From NCBI GenBank assembly GCA_030832825.1, contig JAURIJ010000010.1:1-64000 (forward strand): a stretch of 64,000 nt of DNA, written 5' to 3'. The DNA is from Gammaproteobacteria bacterium (lineage in GTDB: Bacteria; Pseudomonadota; Gammaproteobacteria; Pseudomonadales; Pseudohongiellaceae). Shown here in pieces: positions 46,436 through 54,722 of the stretch (its first letter is position 1; each line of letters opens with the position of its first letter). The translations under genes and the position numbers were made by a program. The notes beneath the pieces were generated by a model. That model searched no databases. It was not told the DNA's origin and saw only the letters and a list, made by a program, of their open reading frames with translations.

Positions 46436-48409
46436 ATGGACTTCTTCCGCTCGCAGGATGTCGCCCGGCGCAACACCACGCGTCTCGTGCTGCTGTTCGC
46501 GCTGGCGCTGCTCTGCCTGATCGGCATCACCAATCTGCTGCTCCTGGCCGGTCTGGGATTCTTCGCCCAGACGATCGACGCGCCGCTGTTCCAGCGCATC
46601 GACTGGGTGCTGCTGGCGTGGGTCAGCGGTGCCATTCTCGTGGTGGTGGCCTTTGGCAGTCTGTACAAGATCCTCAGTCTGGCCGGGGGCGGCGCACGCG
46701 TGGCCGAGCTGCTGCAGGGGCGACTGCTGCTGCCGGGCAGCCGTGAGCTGCGCGAACAGCGCATCCTCAATGTGGTGGAGGAGATGGCGATCGCCGCTGG
46801 CACGCCGGTGCCGCCCGTCTATGTGCTCGACGAGCCCGGCATCAATGCCTTCGCGGCGGGCTATGCGCCCTCGGATGCCGTCATCGGCATCACCCGGGGC
46901 GCCATCGAGACCCTGAGCCGCGATGAGCTGCAGGGCGTCATCGCCCACGAATTCAGTCACATCCTGCATGGCGACATGCGCCTGAACATTCGGCTCATCG
47001 GGGTGCTGCACGGCATTCTGGTGCTGGGCATCATGGGCGAATACCTGCTGCGCTCCACCCGCCACAGCAGCAGACGTTCCAAGGACAGCGGCAATATCGC
47101 CGTGGTGGGGCTGGCGCTGCTGGTGATCGGCTATGCCGGCACTTTCTTCGGCAACCTGATCAAGGCCGCCGTGAGCCGCCAGCGCGAGTTTCTGGCCGAT
47201 GCCTCGGCGGTGCAGTACACCCGCAACCCGGCCGGCATCGCCGGGGCGCTCAAGCGTATTGGCGGCAGCGCGGCCGGCTCGCAGCTGGCCAATCCCGCTG
47301 CCGCCGAGATCAGCCATGCCCTGTTCAGCGAGGGGCTGTCGCGGCGCTTCAGCGGCCTGTTCGCCACCCACCCGCCGCTGGGCGAACGCATCCGTCGCAT
47401 TGAGCCGGACTGGGACGGACGCTTCGATCTGCCGGCCGCCACTGCGCCGCTGGCCGAGGGGGTGTCTCACGCTGCAGCGGCGGCGGAGCCGCTGGCAGCC
47501 GAGGCCGCTGCCAACGCAGGGCAGGCGGCCGCCCTGTCGGCGCTGGCCGTGAGCGCCGCCTTGCTGGCCCAAGCCGGCAATCCGCGCGAAGCCGATGTGC
47601 AGCAGGCCCGCCAGCTGCTCGCCAGCCTGCCGCCAGCGCTCTTGCAGGCGGCGCATCAGCCGGCCAGCGCCAGTGCGCTGGTGTGTCTGCTGTTGCTGGA
47701 CGCGCGGCCGGAACAGGCGGCGCAGCAAGAGGCGCTGATTGCCGACAAGGCGGCTCCGGCGGTGGGGCAGGCGCTGCAGACCCTGCTGCCCGCCGCCGGT
47801 GCGATTCGCCCCGAAGCGCGGCTGCCGCTGCTGAGTCTGGCATTGCCCGCCTTGCGCCAGCTCAGCCCGGCGCAGTACGCCAGCCTGCGTGAGGTGCTGC
47901 TGGCCCTGATCCAGAGCGACGGCCGCATCAGTCTGTGGGAGTGGGTGCTGCAGCGCGTGCTGGTGCAGCAGCTGGATGGCGTGTTCGCGCCACGCAGCCG
48001 TCTGCATCACACGGCGCACCGCAGTCTGCAGCAGCTGCAGGCTGAGGTGGTGGTGCTGCTGGGCTTCGTCCTGCGGGTCGGCGCGGCTCGCGCGCAGGAC
48101 GCGCCGCAGCAGCACGCGCTCCCCCCGCAGGCACAGGCCCTGTTCGACGAGGTGCTGACCGGGCTCGGGCTGCCCAGTGCGCCGCTGCCGCCCCTGGAGC
48201 AGCTGCGTCTGCCGCCGGTCAATGCCGCGCTCGATGCCCTGCAGGCTCTCAAGCCACTGCAGAAGCCGGCCTTCCTCAAGGCCTGCGCGGCGCTGATCAT
48301 GGCCGATGGCGTGGCGGCCGTGGCGGAGCTGGAGATTTTCCGTGCCCTGGCGGCGGCCCTGGATTGCCCGCTGCCGCCCCTGCCTGCCACACTGACGGCC
48401 AGCGCCTGA
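46436..48409 (+). CDS. M48 family metallopeptidase with long C-terminal extension
   Basis: 657 residues. Two membrane helices near the start (about 16-45 and 58-82) lead to a catalytic domain with HEFSH at residues 171-175 and the third zinc ligand Glu251 in REFLADASAV. Two more helices (about 186-205 and 222-243) lie between. This is the HtpX-like arrangement, but HtpX has about 290 residues; here an extra 300-residue C-terminal region rich in Ala, Leu and Gln follows, with no recognised motif (many predicted helices). It is expected to be a quality-control protease of the inner membrane. It lies 18 bases after lemA, the usual neighbour. Confidence 0.88.
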   Translation: MDFFRSQDVARRNTTRLVLLFALALLCLIGITNLLLLAGLGFFAQTIDAPLFQRIDWVLLAWVSGAILVVVAFGSLYKILSLAGGGARVAELLQGRLLLPGSRELREQRILNVVEEMAIAAGTPVPPVYVLDEPGINAFAAGYAPSDAVIGITRGAIETLSRDELQGVIAHEFSHILHGDMRLNIRLIGVLHGILVLGIMGEYLLRSTRHSSRRSKDSGNIAVVGLALLVIGYAGTFFGNLIKAAVSRQREFLADASAVQYTRNPAGIAGALKRIGGSAAGSQLANPAAAEISHALFSEGLSRRFSGLFATHPPLGERIRRIEPDWDGRFDLPAATAPLAEGVSHAAAAAEPLAAEAAANAGQAAALSALAVSAALLAQAGNPREADVQQARQLLASLPPALLQAAHQPASASALVCLLLLDARPEQAAQQEALIADKAAPAVGQALQTLLPAAGAIRPEARLPLLSLALPALRQLSPAQYASLREVLLALIQSDGRISLWEWVLQRVLVQQLDGVFAPRSRLHHTAHRSLQQLQAEVVVLLGFVLRVGAARAQDAPQQHALPPQAQALFDEVLTGLGLPSAPLPPLEQLRLPPVNAALDALQALKPLQKPAFLKACAALIMADGVAAVAELEIFRALAAALDCPLPPLPATLTASA

Positions 48410-48431
48410 TGCGCCTCCTGGAGTCCTCTCG

Positions 48432-49733
48432 ATGACATCCCCGCTGTCCCAGCGTCTTGCCCACTGGTTGCAGTTGCGCGGCATCCATTACGGCTGGGTG
48501 GTTGCCGCCACCACCTTCCTGACCATGCTTGCCACCGCCGCCGCCATGGGCTCGGCCGGCATCATGATCGCGCCCTTGCAGGCGGAATTCGGCTGGACCA
48601 CGGAGCAGGTGTCCACCGCCATCGCCATCCGGCTGGTGCTGTTCGGCGTGTTCGGCCCCTTCGCGGCGGCGTTCATGAACCACTTCGGCGTGCGTGCCGT
48701 CGTGGCCTTTGCGCTGGGCCTGATCTGCAGCGGTCTGCTGCTGTCGTTCCTGATGACACAGCTGTGGCAGCTGCTGTTGCTGTGGGGCGTGGTGGTGGGC
48801 ATCGGCACAGGCATGACGGCTTTGGTACTGGGGGCGACGGTGGCCACCCGCTGGTTCCAGCAGCGACGCGGACTGGTGATGGGCTTGATGACGGCGAGCA
48901 CGGCCACCGGACAGATGGTGTTCCAGCCCCTGCTGGCCGCCCTCACCGAGGCGAGTGGCTGGCGTGCCGCCATCGGCCTGATCGTGGTGTTCATGCTGGC
49001 GATCATGGCGTTGATCCTGCTGCTGATGCGCGATCACCCCTCCGCCGTGGGCCTGCCGCTGTATGGCGCTGCCGAGGTTTCGCCCGCGCCGGCGCGCAGC
49101 ACGCGCTTCGCGGCCCTGGCCATGGCGCCGCTGCAGAACCTGCGCGAGGTGTCCCGCACGGGCACGTTCTGGGTGCTGTTCCTGAGTTTCTACGTGTGCG
49201 GTTTCAGCACCAATGGCCTGATCCACACACACTGGGTGCCGATGAACCATGACTTCGGCATCGCGGCGCTGAGTGCAGCGGCGATGCTGGCGGTGATCGG
49301 AGGCTTCGATTTCGTGGGCACCATTCTCTCGGGCTGGCTGTCCGATCGTTACGACAACCGCTGGCTGCTGTTCTGGTTTTACGGCCTGCGCGGGGTGTCG
49401 CTGATCTTCCTGTCGTTCTCGGGCTTTGCGCCCATGGCCCTGCTGGTGTTCGCGGTGTTCTACGGGCTGGACTGGGTGGCCACGGTGCCGCCCACGGTGA
49501 AACTGACCGCCGCCCGCTACGGCGCGGCGACGGCCAGCATGACCTTTGGCTGGATCTTTGCGGGGCATCAGATCGGTGCCGCCTCCGCCGCGTGGATCGC
49601 GGGGGTGCTGCGCACCGATCTGCAGACCTACATGCCCGCCCTGCAACTGGCCGGGGCGCTGTGCATGATGGCGGCCATGGTGGTGCTGCTGGTGCGGCGC
49701 GAGGCCCCTCCGCTTCAGGCCAGCGCGGGGTAG
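48432..49733 (+). CDS. MFS transporter
   Basis: 433 residues with about twelve transmembrane helices, starting with a long soluble N-terminal segment and the helix YGWVVAATTFLTMLA. The loop between helices 2 and 3 carries a weak MFS signature; a GWLSDRYDNRWLL segment follows helix 8, typical of the OFA/monocarboxylate-like group. Substrate unknown. It starts 22 bases after the M48 gene. Its last 19 bases overlap the end of the convergent old yellow enzyme gene. Confidence 0.85.
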   Translation: MTSPLSQRLAHWLQLRGIHYGWVVAATTFLTMLATAAAMGSAGIMIAPLQAEFGWTTEQVSTAIAIRLVLFGVFGPFAAAFMNHFGVRAVVAFALGLICSGLLLSFLMTQLWQLLLLWGVVVGIGTGMTALVLGATVATRWFQQRRGLVMGLMTASTATGQMVFQPLLAALTEASGWRAAIGLIVVFMLAIMALILLLMRDHPSAVGLPLYGAAEVSPAPARSTRFAALAMAPLQNLREVSRTGTFWVLFLSFYVCGFSTNGLIHTHWVPMNHDFGIAALSAAAMLAVIGGFDFVGTILSGWLSDRYDNRWLLFWFYGLRGVSLIFLSFSGFAPMALLVFAVFYGLDWVATVPPTVKLTAARYGAATASMTFGWIFAGHQIGAASAAWIAGVLRTDLQTYMPALQLAGALCMMAAMVVLLVRREAPPLQASAG

Positions 49734-50767
49734 TCGGTGTAGCCGGTGCTGCCCTCGGCGTAGATGGTGGCCGGGTTCAGCGGGTTGAGGTCGGTCTGGC
49801 TGCGCAGACGCGGCACCAGGTCGGGGTTGGCGATGTACCAGCGGCCGAAGGCCACGGCGTCGCCCACGCCCTCGTTGATCAGCTGTTGCGCCTGTTCCAC
49901 CGTCATCCCTTCATTCACGATCACCGGTCCGCCAAAGGCTTTCTTCAATGCGGGGGTGATGGCCGGGGCGTTGAAGTGCTCGCGCGTGCACAGGAAGGCG
50001 ATGCCACGCTTGCCCAGTTCGGTGGCCACGTAGGTGAAGGTGGCCAGCGGGTCGGCGTCGCCCATGTCGTGGCCGTCGCCGCGCGGCGCCAGGTGCATGC
50101 CCACGCGGTCGGCGCCCCAGACACAGATCACCGCGTCGGTGACTTCCAGCATCAGGCGCGCACGGTTCTCCACGCTGCCGCCGTATTCATCGGTGCGCTG
50201 ATTGGTGCTGCTCTGCAGGAACTGATCCAGTAGATAGCCGTTCGCCCCATGAATCTCCACGCCGTCGAAACCGGCCTTCTTCGCGTTCTCGGCGCCCTTG
50301 CGATAGGCCTCGACCACACCCGGCAGCTCGTCCGTACGCAGCGCGCGGGGCGTCTCGTAGGCGGTTTCCGGCCGCACCAGGCTCACATGGCCCTTGGCCG
50401 CGAGGGCACTGGCGGACACGGGCGGCTCGCCGTCCAGGTACATGGAATGGGAGATGCGGCCGACATGCCACAGCTGCAGCACGATCTTGCCGCCGGCCTT
50501 GTGCACGGCGTCAGTCACCAGCTTCCAGCCTTCCACCTGGGCGTCGTTCCAGATGCCGGGGGTGTTGGGATAGCCCACGCCCTGGGGCGTCACGGAGGTG
50601 GCTTCGCTGATGATCAGGCCGGCATTGCCGCGCTGGCGGTAGTACTCGGCCATCAACGCATTGGGCACGCGGCCTGCGCTGGCGCGGCAGCGCGTGAGCG
50701 GAGCCATGATGATGCGATTGGGCAGCGCCAGAGCGCCGAGTTGCACGGGGTCGAATAGGGTTTTCAA
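49715..50767 (-). CDS. Old yellow enzyme family alkene reductase
   Basis: 350 residues from a TTG at 50765-50767, chosen because an AGGA site lies 8 bases before it; the only in-frame ATG upstream would add 25 unlikely residues. The FMN barrel is complete: KTLFDPVQLGALALPNRIIMAPLTRCRA, WHVGRISH, EIHGANGYLLDQFL, YGGSVENRARL and the C-terminal GDAVAFGRWYIANPDL. It should reduce activated alkenes or nitro compounds with NADPH. The stop overlaps the end of the convergent MFS gene by 19 bases. Confidence 0.93.
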   Translation of the reverse strand: MKTLFDPVQLGALALPNRIIMAPLTRCRASAGRVPNALMAEYYRQRGNAGLIISEATSVTPQGVGYPNTPGIWNDAQVEGWKLVTDAVHKAGGKIVLQLWHVGRISHSMYLDGEPPVSASALAAKGHVSLVRPETAYETPRALRTDELPGVVEAYRKGAENAKKAGFDGVEIHGANGYLLDQFLQSSTNQRTDEYGGSVENRARLMLEVTDAVICVWGADRVGMHLAPRGDGHDMGDADPLATFTYVATELGKRGIAFLCTREHFNAPAITPALKKAFGGPVIVNEGMTVEQAQQLINEGVGDAVAFGRWYIANPDLVPRLRSQTDLNPLNPATIYAEGSTGYTDYPALA

Positions 50768-50934
50768 GACGGGATCCTCGGAATGTGGGGGATGAGCGGT
50801 TGGCGCCTGGCGCTGCCCCAGAAGTGCGGGCGGGGGACGCACAATTCAAGGCAGCCCGCCGCCACGCGGGCACTCTCGCGTGGGTAGCCGTGGCACGCCT
50901 TCTTCAACAAGAACGCACAGGGAAGGACACCGAC

Positions 50935-51225
50935 ATGACGCGACACTTCCTCCTCGTGGGCACCCGCAAGGGCGCCTGGACCCTCACTGGCGATGCCCAG
51001 CGTCGCCACTGGCAGATCAGCGGCCCGCAGCATCTGGGCGCCGTCATCAGTCATTATGTGGCCGACCCGCGTCGGCCTGGGCGGCTGCGCATGGCGGTGG
51101 ACGAGCACGGCAATATCCGCCGGCACATCGCGATGTTCGTGGGGGAGACGATGGTGCGCAGACTGGATGCGCCCGTGCCCGCGGGCGGGCGTGTGCAGAT
51201 CGTCGGGGCGCTGAGCGGGGGGTGA
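50935..51225 (+). CDS. Chimeric protein: BNR-repeat start joined to a MoaD/ThiS-like tail
   Basis: 96 residues. The first 50 (MTRHFLLVGTRKGAWTLTGD, HWQISGPQHLG, YVADPRRP) look like the start of the exo-alpha-sialidase/BNR-repeat family, which normally runs about 370 residues. Without a break, residues 56-96 (DEHGNIRRHIAMFVGETMV.. ending GALSGG) look like the end of the MoaD/ThiS-like small protein that commonly sits beside it. In other genomes the BNR gene precedes the MoaD-like gene. A large in-frame deletion joining the two is the simplest reading; the gene is open from start to stop and ends in Gly-Gly as ubiquitin-like proteins do. Function, if any, is unknown. Confidence 0.65.
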   Translation: MTRHFLLVGTRKGAWTLTGDAQRRHWQISGPQHLGAVISHYVADPRRPGRLRMAVDEHGNIRRHIAMFVGETMVRRLDAPVPAGGRVQIVGALSGG

Positions 51226-51249
51226 CCCCGGCTCAGCCCCCGGTTCTGC

Positions 51250-51852
51250 TTACATCGGTTTGATCGAGACGTTGCGGAAACGCACCACGCCGCGTGCCCA
51301 CTGCAGGGCGATCGGGCCGCTGGCGAACTGACCGTCCATCGCATGTACTGTCTGCACGCCATTGAGCACCACGGTCATGTGCTCGCCGTCCATGGTGATC
51401 TGATAGGTGTTCCACTGACCGCCCGCCTTGGGGAAGGGCTCGGCCACCGGCGCGATGTGCACGATGCCGCCGGTGCCGAAGGTCAGGTCGGGGCGCTGGT
51501 CGAAGATGTTGGCTTCATAGCAGCTGCGGTCGGTGATGGCCGCCGGGTCCTGGCAGCGCATGTAGACGCCGCTGTTGGCGTCTTCGCTCACGAAGAACTC
51601 CACGGTCAGCAGGAAGTTGGAATACGACTCCTTGGTCAACAGGAACGACGCGCCGGAGCCCTCGGTGGCCTGAATCGTGCCATCGGTGGCGCTCCAGTTG
51701 GCGTCGCCCACCACGGTGAAATTGTCCATGCCGTTGGCGCCATCGATCAGGCGCACCCAGCCCTCGTCGGCCGACTGCGCCTGCGCGCCCAGACTGCCCA
51801 GACCCAGAATTGCTGCCAGCAGCGGCGCTGCCATGTGCATGTGTTTCTTCAT
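51250..51852 (-). CDS. Exported DUF1080 (3-keto-disaccharide hydrolase-like) protein
   Basis: 200 residues. A signal peptide (about 1-25) is followed by the DUF1080 jelly-roll domain: WVRLIDGANGMDNFTVVGDANW, the LLTKESYSNFLLTVEF strand, SGVYMRCQDPA, and GQWNTYQITMDG near the end. Members are periplasmic glycan-processing proteins, some shown to hydrolyse 3-keto-disaccharides; a disaccharide target fits the neighbouring quinoproteins only loosely. It lies 29 bases downstream of the NosR-like gene on the same strand. Confidence 0.88.
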   Translation of the reverse strand: MKKHMHMAAPLLAAILGLGSLGAQAQSADEGWVRLIDGANGMDNFTVVGDANWSATDGTIQATEGSGASFLLTKESYSNFLLTVEFFVSEDANSGVYMRCQDPAAITDRSCYEANIFDQRPDLTFGTGGIVHIAPVAEPFPKAGGQWNTYQITMDGEHMTVVLNGVQTVHAMDGQFASGPIALQWARGVVRFRNVSIKPM

Positions 51853-51881
51853 TGCTTGCTCCCGAAGGTTGAGGGCCCGCT

Positions 51882-53906
51882 TCAGGCGGAAACGGGCTCG
51901 ACGATGTTCACGACCGGAATGGCCTGCTTGGCCTTGCGACGGCGCTCGATTTCATCCACGGAATGCCGGCAGGTGCCCGCCTTCTGGATGAGCTTGGTCT
52001 CGCAGACATCGCAACGCACGCATTCCTTGAAATCGATCTTCTCGCGCCGGATCGCCCCGGTGGGGCAGGCCTGCTCGCATACCTTGCAGGTGCTGCACTG
52101 CGGCACGCGGGCGATGCGGCGCGGGCTGACCAGCGCGATCAGCCCGAGAGCGGCGCCCAGCGGACAGACATAGCGGCAGTAGGCGCGCTCGACCACGAAA
52201 CAGGCCGCCAGGATCACCAGCAGAATGGCCCACAGCAGCACGGACGGGCTGAAGAAGAACAGGGTGCCGAAGGGCTCGAAGTACTGGAAGATGCTGGCAT
52301 TGGCGTTGACGGAGGCCGTGCCCAGGATCAGCGCCAAGATGGCGTATTTCACGTAGATCGCGTTGTCATGCAGCTTCTGCGGCACCGTGATCTGCCACTT
52401 CTTCGGCGCGAAGCGCGCGATGAAATCCTGCACGGCGCCGAACGGGCAGAGTGAGGAACAGAACACGCGGCCCCAGATGAGCGTGGTGATGAGCGTGAAC
52501 ACCACGATCATCAGCGTGGGCAGATTGTTGGTGATCATCTCGGGGCCCATCTTGATCACGTTGGCAATGTGGGACACCGACAGGAAACCGTTCTTGTAGA
52601 AGCCCAGATAGAGCATGGTGGCCGTCATCGTGCCCCAGCGCAGCACGGCGTTCTTGCTGAAGAAGGCCGCCAGCACGAAGCCCAGCAGGATCGACAGCAG
52701 GATCACATCCACCCAGGGCACCACGCCCCAGGGCGGCGCCAGACGCAGGCGCTCGAAGAAGCTGGCATCGGCCAGACGCGCTTCCAGCAGCTGTTCCGCC
52801 GAGAGCACCGGCTCGCCGCGCGCCAGCGTGAGGCCGACACCGGTGACCTGGTATTCCAGTACCACATCGCCCGCGCCACCGGGGGTGTGATAGATCAGGT
52901 TGAAGGGCTGGGTGACATCGAAATCCGGGTGCACTGTGAGTGACACGGCATAGTTGGCGTGGCCTGCCACCAGACCTTCCGTGGCCATGCCCATGTTGCC
53001 GAAGCGCGTGCCGGCCACGCGGCGGATGTTCTCGCCCTGTTGCATGGACATGGGGAACTGGCGGAAGCCGTCGCCCGCGCCCGGGCCGCTCGGGGCCAGC
53101 AGCAGGATCGCGCCACCGCCGGAGCGGAAGGTGGCATCGGCCTCGGCCAGCTCGAAGGCCTCGCGACCCACCATGAATTCGCCGATGGCGCGCTTGCCGA
53201 TGTAGGTCACCGCCAGGGTGATGTCATTGCCTTCGGCCGATTTGACCGTCATCTGCCGGATCACGCCCTGGTCGATCAGGGCGTCCCAGCTGTAGGGTTC
53301 CAGCAAGGCGCGGGTGTTGTCGATGGTCATTTGCTCTTCTTCCGTGCCGGCGCCGAAGTTCAGGTAGGCGCGGGCGACCTTGCGCGCGACTTCCCCCACG
53401 CTGCGTGTCATGGCCGCGCTGGTGGCGGTGGCGCTGGAGAGGCCGTCGATGTCGACATCCAGGCGGAACTGATCGGTGATGGGCTTGCGGCGGAACTGGG
53501 AGAGGAACACGGAATCGTCGATGAAGTCGCCGCGGGAGAACAGATAGGACTCGTAGTAGTCCAGCACCTTCATGCTGGTGACCACGCCGTTCATGTCCAT
53601 GCCGATCAGCATGTCGATGGGGCCGGCGTAGCCGCGCTGCTCTGGCGGGTAATCGTCGGTCAGGAACACGAAGCCGACCTGCTCCTGCACGCCAGTGTCC
53701 GGGTTGATGCGGTAGCCGCGATAGACGGGGGCCTCGCCGCCTTCCTTCTCGGAGAAGGTGTCGGCGATGGGCAGCACTTCCTTCAGGTACTCGGGCCTGA
53801 CCTCCATGGAGAACGGAGTCTGGGCAAGCGCAGGGCTGGAGAGCGTGGAGCCAAGCTGGAGGAAAAGGGTGGTCAGCAGTACAACGGCGAGATTCACGTG
53901 GCGCAT
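51882..53906 (-). CDS. NosR-like flavo- and polyferredoxin membrane protein
   Basis: 674 residues. A signal peptide leads into a periplasmic domain with an FMN-attachment-like sequence LSSATATSAAMTRS (the Thr or Ser acceptor). Then about six transmembrane helices carry two CxxxCP motifs (CSSLCPFG, CRYVCPLG) that coordinate iron-sulfur clusters at the membrane, and a C-terminal ferredoxin-like part has CSTCKVCEQACPTG and CVRCDVC. This order matches NosR/NirI-type electron donors. NosR serves nitrous-oxide reductase, but no nos genes are near and this protein stands alone with a DUF1080 gene, so it probably feeds another periplasmic reductase. Confidence 0.9.
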   Translation of the reverse strand: MRHVNLAVVLLTTLFLQLGSTLSSPALAQTPFSMEVRPEYLKEVLPIADTFSEKEGGEAPVYRGYRINPDTGVQEQVGFVFLTDDYPPEQRGYAGPIDMLIGMDMNGVVTSMKVLDYYESYLFSRGDFIDDSVFLSQFRRKPITDQFRLDVDIDGLSSATATSAAMTRSVGEVARKVARAYLNFGAGTEEEQMTIDNTRALLEPYSWDALIDQGVIRQMTVKSAEGNDITLAVTYIGKRAIGEFMVGREAFELAEADATFRSGGGAILLLAPSGPGAGDGFRQFPMSMQQGENIRRVAGTRFGNMGMATEGLVAGHANYAVSLTVHPDFDVTQPFNLIYHTPGGAGDVVLEYQVTGVGLTLARGEPVLSAEQLLEARLADASFFERLRLAPPWGVVPWVDVILLSILLGFVLAAFFSKNAVLRWGTMTATMLYLGFYKNGFLSVSHIANVIKMGPEMITNNLPTLMIVVFTLITTLIWGRVFCSSLCPFGAVQDFIARFAPKKWQITVPQKLHDNAIYVKYAILALILGTASVNANASIFQYFEPFGTLFFFSPSVLLWAILLVILAACFVVERAYCRYVCPLGAALGLIALVSPRRIARVPQCSTCKVCEQACPTGAIRREKIDFKECVRCDVCETKLIQKAGTCRHSVDEIERRRKAKQAIPVVNIVEPVSA

Positions 53907-54005
53907 GGGGGACGGGTGTCCTGTTCTTGTTATGGCGACGGCAGTCGTTCTTGAGTGGCCGGTACTATAACGTGGTGAACCGGATTGCTCCAGCAGGCAA
54001 TCGGT

Positions 54006-54422
54006 TCAGGAGAAGGGGTTGAGCAGGCGGACGCCGGTCCCTGTGAAGTCTCGTGTGTTGCGGGTCACCACAGTCAGATCGTAGACCAGCGCCGTGGCTG
54101 CAATCTGCTTGTCGATGACGGCATCAGGCTCGGGCACCCTCAGGCGCCCCCAGACCTCGGCACAATGATGGTCGAAGGGCAGGATGTGATGGCTGAAGCG
54201 CTCCACAAGACTGCGCAGCCATTGCTCCAGCATTTCACTCTGTTGTCTGTCGCCACGCCAGGCACAAAGCGCGATGCCTCGTCGAATCTCTCCCACGCTG
54301 ATGACGCTGATATAAGAGCGCGCCGATTCGTGCTGAAGTCCCGTAAAAAAGGCCTGCACGCCCGGATTGGCGAGATGTCGTTTGCGTTGTTCGCTGATCA
54401 CGTTGGTGTCAATCAGGTACAT
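54006..54422 (-). CDS. PIN-domain toxin (VapC/FitB type)
   Basis: 138 residues, the size of FitB. The ATG at 54420-54422 begins MYLIDTNVISE, the first PIN acidic residue; the others are in VGEIRRG, DAVIDKQIAA and TRNTRDF, so the set of Asp/Glu looks complete. It should be an Mg2+-dependent RNase. The gene overlaps the end of the antitoxin gene by 14 bases, the normal coupling of such pairs. Similar to FitB of Neisseria. The toxin appears intact. Confidence 0.93.
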   Translation of the reverse strand: MYLIDTNVISEQRKRHLANPGVQAFFTGLQHESARSYISVISVGEIRRGIALCAWRGDRQQSEMLEQWLRSLVERFSHHILPFDHHCAEVWGRLRVPEPDAVIDKQIAATALVYDLTVVTRNTRDFTGTGVRLLNPFS

Positions 54423-54642
54423 GGCGGGTCGTCTCAGTGCCGCTGCGGACGAAATCCTCGTCGCGGCCGACATTCGGCATTTCCGCCAGAACCTGTTCGA
54501 AACGTCTTGGCACCGGAAGCGACAAGGCTTCCTCCAGAATTCGCCGATGTTCGGCCTCGGCACTCACGCCCTTTGCCCCGGCCTGGGACTTCAGTGCACG
54601 CACAATTGCTTCGTCAACGTTTCTCACGATCAGGTTCGCCAT
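54409..54642 (-). CDS. FitA-like ribbon-helix-helix antitoxin
   Basis: 77 residues. The start MANLIVRNVDEAIVRALKSQAGAKG is the ribbon-helix-helix DNA-binding domain of FitA/StbC-type antitoxins. The tail (RRFEQVLAEMPNVGRDEDF) would wrap into the toxin's active site. It overlaps the toxin by 14 bases. A set of short direct and inverted repeats upstream (54662-54696) is the likely operator, as RHH antitoxins with their toxin repress their own promoter. An AAGGGAG site precedes the ATG. Confidence 0.93.
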   Translation of the reverse strand: MANLIVRNVDEAIVRALKSQAGAKGVSAEAEHRRILEEALSLPVPRRFEQVLAEMPNVGRDEDFVRSGTETTRHVPD

Positions 54643-54661
54643 CTTGCCAGTCTCCCTTCAA

Positions 54662-54696
54662 GCTATAGCACAGGAAAAATGATAGCAGTGATAGCA
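54662..54696. promoter_or_regulatory. Operator/promoter of the FitAB pair
   Basis: On the minus strand a -10-like TATCAT follows two TGCTATCA copies (plus TGATAGCA at 54680-54687 and 54689-54696, nine-base period), and a palindrome GCTATAGC lies at 54662-54669. The repeats overlap the -10, which suits autorepression by the antitoxin. The -35 is weak. Confidence 0.5.
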
Positions 54697-54722
54697 TTCG
54701 CCAGAAACGCCCGCGCGCTGCG

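Noticed and set aside
45665-48484. A 939-residue open frame on the minus strand opposite lemA and the M48 gene
   Set aside because: Gln/Arg/Gly-rich, no domain, mirror of two well-supported genes.
51882-53906. A denitrification cluster around the NosR-like gene
   Set aside because: No nosZ, nosD, nosF, nosY or nosL is found on either side; the gene stands with a DUF1080 gene only.
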